Source: Paludibacteraceae bacterium (GTDB lineage: Bacteria > Bacteroidota > Bacteroidia > Bacteroidales > Paludibacteraceae). From it: a stretch of 39,438 nucleotides of DNA. Made by a program: the position numbers and the translations under genes. The notes under the pieces are model-generated. The model did not search any database. It was given only the letters and a program-made list of their open reading frames with translations, and was not told the origin of the DNA. The stretch covers positions 1 through 39,438 of the forward strand of contig JAGBVI010000082.1 in NCBI GenBank assembly GCA_017630395.1, in the 5' to 3' direction. This document shows, piece after piece, positions 32,920 through 39,438 of this stretch (positions within the stretch are counted from its first letter, which is position 1; every line of letters begins with the position of its first letter).

Positions 32920-34317
32920 ATGCAAAACGATACAATTTGTGCTGTTTCTACAGCCTCCGGCATGGGTGCCATCGCAATTATTCGTATATCGGGTGTACAG
33001 GCCATTGATATCTCTGATTCTATTTTTTCATCGGTGAAAAAGGATTTCTCTTTGAAGAGTGCAAAGGGGTATTCGGTGCATTATGGAAATATTGTAAATG
33101 ATAGTGGGGAAGTGATAGATGAAGTGTTGCTTACTCTTTTTCGTGTGCCCAACTCTTTTACAGGAGAAAATTCTGTTGAGATTGCATGTCATGGCTCGCT
33201 ATTTATTCAGCAAGAGATTCTGAAGTTATTATTGTCGAAAGGTTGCCGTATGGCTACTCACGGCGAGTTTACGCAGAGGGCTTTTTCTAACGGAAAAATG
33301 GATTTGAGTCAGGCCGAAGCTATTGCCGATTTGATCGCTTCTCAGAGTCGAGCTTCACATCGTTTGGCGATGAATCAGATGAGGGGCGGATTTTCGTCAG
33401 AGATTGTTCTATTGCGAGATCGTCTGTTGACATTCACTTCGTTGGTTGAATTGGAGTTAGACTTTAGTGACCATGAAGAGTTGGAGTTTGCCGACCGGAC
33501 AGAGTTGATGGATTTGGCAAATGAAATTGAGGTTAAGATTGGCAAGTTGAAGCGTTCTTTTGGAGTGGGAAATGCTATTAAGAATGGAGTTCCGGTATCG
33601 ATAATAGGGGAGACCAATGCCGGAAAATCGACCCTTTTAAATTATCTTTTGAAGGAGGAGAAAGCCATTGTTTCTGATATACATGGTACCACTCGCGATG
33701 TGATTGAAGACACGATACAGTTGAACGGAGTTTTATTCCGTTTCATAGATACAGCAGGATTGCGAGAGACAACAGACACAATAGAGAATTTGGGGATAGA
33801 GAGAAGTTTCCAGATGATGGATAAAGCATCGATAATTTTGTGGTTGATAGATTCTACGCAGCCGGTAGGACATTTAGAAAAGATGATATCCACCATTGCA
33901 GCTCGCTTAGAAGGGAAGAAGTATATGATGATTTTCAACAAGATGGATCAGATTGATGAGTCTAAAAAGGAGATGTTGAAATCCTATTATCAGCAATTTG
34001 ATTGTGAAAAACTATTTATCTCGGCCAAACTTCAAGAAAATACGGAACTGTTGGAGGAGCAATTGTTTACATTGGCTCAGTTGCCGGAAGTAGGAGAGAA
34101 CGATGTGATGGTAACCAATATGCGGCACTATGAGGTGTTGAAGAATGCGCATGAGTCGATTTTACGAGTGATAGACGGATTAGAACAAGGCATCTCCGGC
34201 GACTTCCTCAGTCAGGACATCCGCGAATGCTTGCACTACTTAGGCGAAATCACCGGCGAAATTACCACTGATGAGGTTTTGGGTAATATTTTTAAGAAGT
34301 TTTGCATCGGGAAATAA
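32920..34317 (+). CDS. mnmE: tRNA modification GTPase MnmE
   Basis: A 465-residue potassium-dependent GTPase that, with MnmG, installs the carboxymethylaminomethyl or aminomethyl group on wobble U34. It has an N-terminal tetrahydrofolate-binding domain (CAVSTASGMGAIAIIRISG, FRVPNSFTGENSVEI) and a helical domain. The G domain has IGETNAGKSTLLNYL (G1), DIHGTTRD (G2), DTAGLRET (G3) and NKMD (G4). The C-terminal FCIGK contains the catalytic Cys. ATG at 32920 gives the conserved MQNDTICAV start. MnmD, which acts later in the same pathway, is encoded at 5132-5812. Confidence 0.96.
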   Translation: MQNDTICAVSTASGMGAIAIIRISGVQAIDISDSIFSSVKKDFSLKSAKGYSVHYGNIVNDSGEVIDEVLLTLFRVPNSFTGENSVEIACHGSLFIQQEILKLLLSKGCRMATHGEFTQRAFSNGKMDLSQAEAIADLIASQSRASHRLAMNQMRGGFSSEIVLLRDRLLTFTSLVELELDFSDHEELEFADRTELMDLANEIEVKIGKLKRSFGVGNAIKNGVPVSIIGETNAGKSTLLNYLLKEEKAIVSDIHGTTRDVIEDTIQLNGVLFRFIDTAGLRETTDTIENLGIERSFQMMDKASIILWLIDSTQPVGHLEKMISTIAARLEGKKYMMIFNKMDQIDESKKEMLKSYYQQFDCEKLFISAKLQENTELLEEQLFTLAQLPEVGENDVMVTNMRHYEVLKNAHESILRVIDGLEQGISGDFLSQDIRECLHYLGEITGEITTDEVLGNIFKKFCIGK

Positions 34318-34354
34318 CTCTTGTATCGCATTGAAGCTCAACGTTTTAAGCCGT

Positions 34355-34372
34355 ATTTTTACGTGTAAAAAT
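34355..34372. repeat. Short near-palindrome downstream of mnmE
   Basis: ATTTTTAC and GTAAAAAT, perfect 8-bp arms separated by GT, 38 bases after the mnmE stop. Too AT-rich to call a terminator. The rest of 34318-34485 shows nothing I can assign. Confidence 0.3.
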
Positions 34373-34485
34373 CAGCAATTTATCGATTTGTAAGGAGATT
34401 GTAAATTGTTGTATTTCAGAATATTGCATAATTAAATCTAAAAATTGAAGATATACAATAAATTTTCCATCCTGAAAAATGTAAA

Positions 34486-34527
34486 GGGGGTGTCTCAAAA
34501 TTCAATTTTTGAAGCACCCTCTTTTTT
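34486..34527. terminator. Hairpin with T-run, possibly an IS end
   Basis: GGGGGTGTCTCAAAATT pairs imperfectly with AATTTTTGAAGCACCCTC and is followed by TTTTTT. On the plus strand it works as a terminator. The wording GGGTGTCTCAAAA also resembles inverted ends of transposons, and a transposase-like remnant lies beside it. Confidence 0.5.
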
Positions 34528-34707
34528 AATTATCTGAGAATTGAATAGAAAAATTAGAAGTAATTTTTTCGGAATTTTGTCAAATATTCGATTCTCAAGA
34601 AGTAAAAAGGAGAAGAATAAGAAAAATATAACATATTCAGCCAATTTTTTAGTTTTTTCACCTTGTTTTTGGGTAATTTTGCACATTTTCTTTAGGTTAA
34701 AGGCCAT
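34495..34707 (-). pseudogene. Possible C-terminal remnant of a transposase
   Basis: A 70-codon frame beginning MAFNLKKMCKITQKQGEKTK. An (A/Y)(F/H)NLKK(M/L) stretch is typical of the last helix of several DDE transposases; just upstream another frame reads RVRGDLLW, consistent with a frameshift. The rest is low-complexity Phe/Leu/Lys. I hold this loosely; it may be non-coding. Confidence 0.3.
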
Positions 34708-34800
34708 AGCAAATCTCCTCTAACTCTATGCAAAATGTCATTATCATCAATATAAGCGAAATTTGGAAGATTCTCCTTATTTATGTTTTGGGGAGTTTCT

Positions 34801-35201
34801 TTAAATCGGTAAGAACTGAATTTGTATCCTAATTTTTCTCCATGTAAAAAAAAGTGCTCCCAATTGGTTTATGTCTAAAGATATGCCTATTAATATCTTC
34901 TCTTGTTCTTTTTTCTTTAAATCGCTATTCAACAAAGTCTTTATTTCCTGAGGCAAAGCAACTTTCTTTAAGTTAAGCAATTCTTCTTTTGCTAATTCAA
35001 ATAATTGACGACTAACAATTCTTGCTATAGAATCCACAGGAAGAACCCCAAATACATTAAACACCAATTTTGATATTACTGGTGCTATTGAATATGAATG
35101 AAATTTAAGAATATATTCCTTAAACTGACATCAGTAATGTCATTCATCATATTGGCTATGACGGTATTTCCATCGTCCGTTTTATATACATTTTGTGTCA
35201 T
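34801..35201 (-). pseudogene. Frameshifted gene of unknown function
   Basis: Starts at ATG 35201 (MTQNVYKTDDGNTVIANMMN) and runs to a TAG at 35085-35087 after VSLRNIFLNFIHIQ. The next frame is open through the break (KFHSYSIAPVISKLVFNVFG, DSIARIVSRQLFELAKEELL) to TAA at 34801. The two parts read as one protein of about 132 residues, with the shift near 35105-35120. No family recognised. It lies downstream of the KAP NTPase gene on the same strand and may be a decayed last member of the defence block. Confidence 0.5.
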
Positions 35202-35329
35202 TTGTGCTATTCCTATTTAATATGGAACTTTTAAAAACATATAACTAATGGCGTGAATCTTAATTAGAGTTGACAAAAACTCGAACTATTATACTTCATA
35301 TTCATAGAAAATTAGAGAATACAACATAT

Positions 35330-38300
35330 TTAGCTAGCCACATCAACGCTATCTATCGTTTCAGTTTTAGGTAGAATCTGTAGTCCTTTAATCATAGTCT
35401 TAAACCCTTCATGGGTAGAATTATCATAGGAATTAATCATTTCTTTCTTAAGATCTGAAGCCTGGTCCAAATTAGTATGCAACAACGGTTTATAAAAATC
35501 CTTGTTATCATAAATAATGCCTTGTACCTCATTATTACCTATTGTAGGTTTTAATACATAATTCAGATATTGTGTCTCATATCCTCTCGTCTTTTCCATG
35601 TAATGATGCAGGGATTTAAACTTGAAGACATTGATAGTTAGTTGCCCTCCTAATTTGCCCATCATATCAATTACTTTAGATGATACCTTATTAAATTCAG
35701 CCCAAGAAAGAATTTTCGACTGAAGATCCATATTTTCATTTTTGTCAATTATATGGCCTGTAAATATGCCATCAATAATATGCGTTGTTATCTCTACTAA
35801 TTTCTCAGAGCAAGTTTGTTTAAATTCCTTTGTATCGATAAGTGTTTTTAGGACACGCAACCAGTAACTATTGTTCAATGTTACCCAAGCATTATTTGAA
35901 GTCATAAATGCTGTTATTGATTGCTCATTAAAATCATGGTAGAACTTATCTAGAATAGCGGTGGAAAGCGGACAGTTTTCTTCAATAAGTGCTTTACACC
36001 ACATTTCATTTCCGAACACATTTGACAGTACCACCTTTTTCTCTACATCATTAAGAGTATTTTTACCCAAATCATTAATAAATCTTATTAGTAAACCGTG
36101 TTCAACATTGGTTAGAGTTCTGATATTAGACATTTCCGTTAAAACATCTTCAATTTCATTTAGATCGCCAAGGTGCTGGTTATTCTTAATGAGACATGCC
36201 ATCACGTTTTTCATAACCATAGTACTGCTGGTAAGTGTTTTCTTCCATATGCCATAACTATCTGTATAACTATATGCGAGTTCTGCCAGATTTGCGTAAT
36301 AAGATTCTTTTTCTCCACTAATTTCCTTCCCTTCCAAAGCTCTCAATAGTTGCAAATCATATAACACCGCTCCATCATGTGATAAAGAATCAAGATAGGC
36401 AAGATTGACATTTAGCTTTAGAGGTCCATTTGACAACACTTTACACATATTAAGTACTGACTCTATATTATCATCTGTAGCGGTTTTACCTTCAATAATA
36501 CCCCTCGTTGCTATCAAAAGATCATTTAGGTCATAACGTACATCATCTTTTAGAAGTTTAATTGCATCTGAAAAATCAACACCTTCTTTTATTCGGTCTG
36601 CAACATATACATTAAGTTCGCAATTATCACAATATATAGGGTAATTTATATATTTATCTTTTGCTGATATAATATAATCAACAAAATTCTCAGCATTTAG
36701 AATCGTCTCTGGCAATTGAACATTAATGGCATTCTCTTTAGTATAAGCATCAAAGCCTTTATAAGTCATAAACCACTCTTCTCCCTTATGTTGATTTTTC
36801 TCCGATGTGGTAAATAATTCTAAAAACTTTTTAGCTATATCTTCTTTCTGTTCTTGCTTATAGCAATTATCCATCAATAATTGTACTTCATTTCTAAAAG
36901 AAGTCTCATTCTGCGTTCTTTTAAGGTATACTCGTCCTAGTCGTAACCAGATTCTATCAATCAATTTTAAATTATCTTCTGTAACATTGTTTCTAATGAT
37001 TTTTGAGATATGATTGATGGCATTATCCAAATAAGAAGAATCCATTCCGCTTGTAACTTCATCCAGAATGACAAAGAACTCCTGTTGTTCGTTAGCATAC
37101 AGATCGAAATTTGATGCATTTTTGCTAGCAAGTGCTTTTTCTGTCAAGTTCTTAAGAGGTAACTGAGCTGATTTTTTCTTGGGAACACCATACACTAGTG
37201 AAGATATCTCAACTGGCAATTTTTCATCATTTTCTATTATGCTTCCAAACTTTCCGATGTATTCACCGCTTACAATAACCTCATCTGGTTTATTATCATC
37301 AAAAATAATATCTTTATTTAATTCAAAAAGTGCTATACTTGTCAATCTGATTTCATTCTCCCATGTATGACATAGTGATACACATTTATTTATAAATGAT
37401 ATCATCTCTCTCATATTAGGTGTAGGGTGTTTTAAACGATAGCAACGATTTATTAAGTCTTGTTCATCTCTTACGCCAAAGGCCTTATTGAATAAATCTT
37501 TGAACACACCGCGATAGTCCGTTATTATTGGTGCAGGAATTCGATATACAACAGGAAATGTTTTCTCAATAAAGTAATTTGTTAAGGGTAGTTTCTTCTC
37601 TGCTGCTGCATTTTCTTCAGCAAATGCATTAGCCAAGTGTTCTCGATCGAATGGAACAATACACCAAACTTTGTTATAATCTTTACCAGCAAAAAAGGTT
37701 TGTATAGATGACCATAGTTGGCGTACCTTCTCCCTAGGTAGTCTATCCATGTTGTCAAAAACAATTACCAAATGCATACCTTCTCTTAAAGAATCTGCTA
37801 AATCATTCAACCATTTACGAAACTCTGTAACTGAAGGTTCTAATTCACTTATTGTATAAGTAGCAGTATCTGTTTTACCCTCTGTCTGATACATTTTCCA
37901 CATCTCACACCATGTCCACTTATTTATCTTTTTACAAATATAAAAAACGATAAACGGAAGAAGTGTTGCTCCTAGAATTGCAAGTAAATACCAAGAAGGT
38001 GCCGAATCAGGTTTCATCGCATCCATCATTGTGGGTATTATCGTAGTTATTAACAACATCAAAGCAAAAGCTTTAGTGGAACTTTCCATTTTAGGAATAG
38101 TTACATCATGTGTCGTTGACTTTCTTGCAACCAAAGTAAATAACCTTCTTTTCCAACTACATTTCTTTACTGTTGGTTCTTGGTCAAGATCAGTATCAAG
38201 AATTGTTATTTCAGTCTCCTTAACTAACAGTTCTTTTTGAATTAGATTATCGGTCAACTGTTCTAAGATAGACCTACGTTGCAAATCCTCTTGATTTCCC

Positions 38301-38545
38301 CAAGCATCATATGTAAAGAAATAATAATTAGATTTCAGCTTATCTTGTAATCGTAGAAGCATATTTGACTTACCAGATCCCCATGTTCCTTCCACACCAA
38401 TAATGCGAGGAAGTGTATTAACATTGTTCTTCTCGGCATCAACCTCTTCCATATGTTTCTTTATGGCCTTTGCGACATAATCCTGCGACTTGCCATCTAA
38501 AAGGTCTTCACCTAGAGGCCTGTTTGATAAGAAATCTGCTTTCAT
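35330..38545 (-). CDS. KAP family P-loop NTPase
   Basis: A 1071-residue protein. The N-terminal NTPase has Walker A GTWGSGKS (residues 53-60) and Walker B LVIVFDNMDR (about 259-268). Two transmembrane helices (about 159-177 and 185-206) are inserted between them, the diagnostic layout of KAP NTPases (Kidins220, ARMS, PifA). KVWCIVPFDREHLANAF follows Walker B as expected. The remaining 650 or so residues are helical without a recognised domain. Founder PifA mediates exclusion of phage T7, and KAP genes are often found among defence genes. Here it follows RloB on the same strand after a 110-base gap (38546-38655) that holds only AT-rich sequence. Confidence 0.85.
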   Translation of the reverse strand: MKADFLSNRPLGEDLLDGKSQDYVAKAIKKHMEEVDAEKNNVNTLPRIIGVEGTWGSGKSNMLLRLQDKLKSNYYFFTYDAWGNQEDLQRRSILEQLTDNLIQKELLVKETEITILDTDLDQEPTVKKCSWKRRLFTLVARKSTTHDVTIPKMESSTKAFALMLLITTIIPTMMDAMKPDSAPSWYLLAILGATLLPFIVFYICKKINKWTWCEMWKMYQTEGKTDTATYTISELEPSVTEFRKWLNDLADSLREGMHLVIVFDNMDRLPREKVRQLWSSIQTFFAGKDYNKVWCIVPFDREHLANAFAEENAAAEKKLPLTNYFIEKTFPVVYRIPAPIITDYRGVFKDLFNKAFGVRDEQDLINRCYRLKHPTPNMREMISFINKCVSLCHTWENEIRLTSIALFELNKDIIFDDNKPDEVIVSGEYIGKFGSIIENDEKLPVEISSLVYGVPKKKSAQLPLKNLTEKALASKNASNFDLYANEQQEFFVILDEVTSGMDSSYLDNAINHISKIIRNNVTEDNLKLIDRIWLRLGRVYLKRTQNETSFRNEVQLLMDNCYKQEQKEDIAKKFLELFTTSEKNQHKGEEWFMTYKGFDAYTKENAINVQLPETILNAENFVDYIISAKDKYINYPIYCDNCELNVYVADRIKEGVDFSDAIKLLKDDVRYDLNDLLIATRGIIEGKTATDDNIESVLNMCKVLSNGPLKLNVNLAYLDSLSHDGAVLYDLQLLRALEGKEISGEKESYYANLAELAYSYTDSYGIWKKTLTSSTMVMKNVMACLIKNNQHLGDLNEIEDVLTEMSNIRTLTNVEHGLLIRFINDLGKNTLNDVEKKVVLSNVFGNEMWCKALIEENCPLSTAILDKFYHDFNEQSITAFMTSNNAWVTLNNSYWLRVLKTLIDTKEFKQTCSEKLVEITTHIIDGIFTGHIIDKNENMDLQSKILSWAEFNKVSSKVIDMMGKLGGQLTINVFKFKSLHHYMEKTRGYETQYLNYVLKPTIGNNEVQGIIYDNKDFYKPLLHTNLDQASDLKKEMINSYDNSTHEGFKTMIKGLQILPKTETIDSVDVAS

Positions 38546-38655
38546 GATTTAACTATTTTATATTATTCTGTTATTTACCGACTTTTTTCACTATTGGAAT
38601 GACAATACCTATTAATTTCTTAAAATTCTAACTATTAACTATATTCAGGAAACTA

Positions 38656-39255
38656 TTAGGTGTTTAACAATTCTATCACCTTATGAATCTCCGAATATGC
38701 CTTCAAGTCTTCAGGAGTTTCCTTGCACAATTTGCACAACTTCTCTGAATTCTTGATAGCACGTTCCAAATCTCCATTTTCAGTAAGATACTTATAAAGA
38801 TTGGTGCGGATGAAATAACGCTTTGTCTTTTCGTATCCTGGCATATATTTCTGCAATTCAGGAAGTAGCTGTTCATAACTTTCATAGTGTTTGCACACCA
38901 CATTTGGCAAGAAGTGCAACAAGAACCAAAATTCTGTACATGGATTAGTCTCAATAAACATGACTCGTCCAGCATACTTCTTTGTGCTATATTTCTTCTT
39001 TGCGCTTTGGTACTGTTGCATCTCCGAAGGATATTGATACAACCTATCCATGTCAAACAGACAGACGATATAGTCATACTGTTTGGCTATATACGATTCA
39101 ACCAACTTCAATACATGCCGAATGTCGCTATGTTGCGGAAAGTCCGGAGCCACCTTGAATGGAAAACGGCAAGCTATACGTAGAGAATCAAAATAGAACC
39201 ATTCTGTCTCCCCTTCACCGATGATGGCTATACTCTTACTTACTACTCTTGCCAT
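38656..39255 (-). CDS. rloB: RloB family Toprim protein
   Basis: A 199-residue protein matching RloB/AbiLii. EGETEWFYF (residues 14-22) supplies the Toprim Glu, CLFDMDR (about 65-71) the DxD, and TNPCTEFWFLLHF (about 103-115) is the family's characteristic (S/T)NP..E.W.LLHF block. Toprim nucleases of this kind act with an AAA ATPase partner in abortive-infection defence (AbiL of Lactococcus; RloA/RloB of Campylobacter). The partner's end is encoded three bases upstream. Toxic nuclease activity is inferred from the family. Confidence 0.85.
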   Translation of the reverse strand: MARVVSKSIAIIGEGETEWFYFDSLRIACRFPFKVAPDFPQHSDIRHVLKLVESYIAKQYDYIVCLFDMDRLYQYPSEMQQYQSAKKKYSTKKYAGRVMFIETNPCTEFWFLLHFLPNVVCKHYESYEQLLPELQKYMPGYEKTKRYFIRTNLYKYLTENGDLERAIKNSEKLCKLCKETPEDLKAYSEIHKVIELLNT

Positions 39256-39258
39256 ATA

Positions 39259-39438
39259 TTAATCGTTTAAGTTGAAATACTGACTACCCAAGAATGGCAA
39301 CTTAACCAGCTTGCCTTGTTTGTAAGCATTGTATGGTGACAGGTTCTTGTGTAAACCAAGAGATGAAAGACGGAAAACTTTTGTTTCACCTTGTTCGTCT
39401 TTGTCTGTGAACCATATTGTATCTCTACGGATGAACTC
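39259..39438 (-). CDS. rloA: C-terminus of RloA/AbiLi-type AAA ATPase (partial)
   Basis: 59 codons of a gene that continues past the window edge, ending in TAA three bases before the RloB start. The segment RRDTIWFTDKDEQGETKVFR, then LSSLGLHKNLSPYNAYKQGK and LPFLG, matches the end of OLD-like AAA_15/AAA_21 ATPases (RRDQIWFVEK...Y..G..G..P). Its position next to RloB supports RloA. The ATPase motifs lie outside the window. Confidence 0.75.
   Translation of the reverse strand, partial: EFIRRDTIWFTDKDEQGETKVFRLSSLGLHKNLSPYNAYKQGKLVKLPFLGSQYFNLND

Noticed and set aside
34541-34723. A 60-codon plus-strand frame of Lys/Asn/Phe-rich sequence
   Set aside because: Low-complexity AT-rich sequence with no initiation signal; it overlaps the transposase-like remnant on the other strand.

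Overview
The window looks like a low-GC chromosome segment from a Bacteroidales-type bacterium (phylum Bacteroidota); I cannot name the genus. The evidence is: a type IX secretion sorting tail on the first, partial protein; repeated Bacteroidota promoter elements (TTTG, about 19-20 bp, TAnnTTTG); GSCFA, DUF4407 and stand-alone MnmD proteins; a men cluster in the order F-D-B-C-E; an OmpA porin with thrombospondin-type-3 repeats; and an AAA/DUF4143 ATPase.

Layout. 1-4640: end of a secreted protein, then tsaB, yicC, gmk, nadD, a membrane TPR protein and ribH, followed by a tRNA-Tyr/tRNA-Gly operon with a near-consensus promoter and a hairpin terminator. 4683-6987: a YhcH-family gene converging on an M24 peptidase/mnmD pair. 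7072-10301: small accessory genes, comprising a secreted protein made of 22-residue repeats, a small exported protein, and a tight HNH / coiled-coil / DUF4407 operon. 10330-15885: menaquinone genes on the minus strand. 16445-26883: housekeeping envelope and metabolic genes (mltF, ompA, glgB, GSCFA, an OmpA-like lipoprotein, dxs). 27046-27822: a membrane-anchored protein of unknown function. 27964-32025: a decaying accessory region. It holds a 13-copy array with 33-bp period that runs up to the start codon of an AAA/DUF4143 ATPase, which is frameshifted. A second 33-bp-period repeat overlaps the ATPase stop codon. Next come a broken IS4-family element and a truncated, interrupted helicase. 32113-34317: a winged-helix protein and mnmE. 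34486-39438: degraded genes followed by a defence-like block (KAP P-loop NTPase, RloB, and the C-terminus of RloA).

The intergenic spaces carry an interspersed repeat system. Six copies (five full, one half) of a roughly 192-bp element (family A) have 21-bp inverted ends beginning AGAAG. Two copies of a different element (family B) share the same ends. A short motif, AATTTATAGAACTCACCTTA or its complement, recurs near them and twice brackets a B+A pair. I read these as MITE-like elements mobilised in trans, but no transposase for them is in the window. The most unusual locus is the array-ATPase-repeat unit at 27964-29798. The RloA/RloB/KAP block is the most probable antiphage region.
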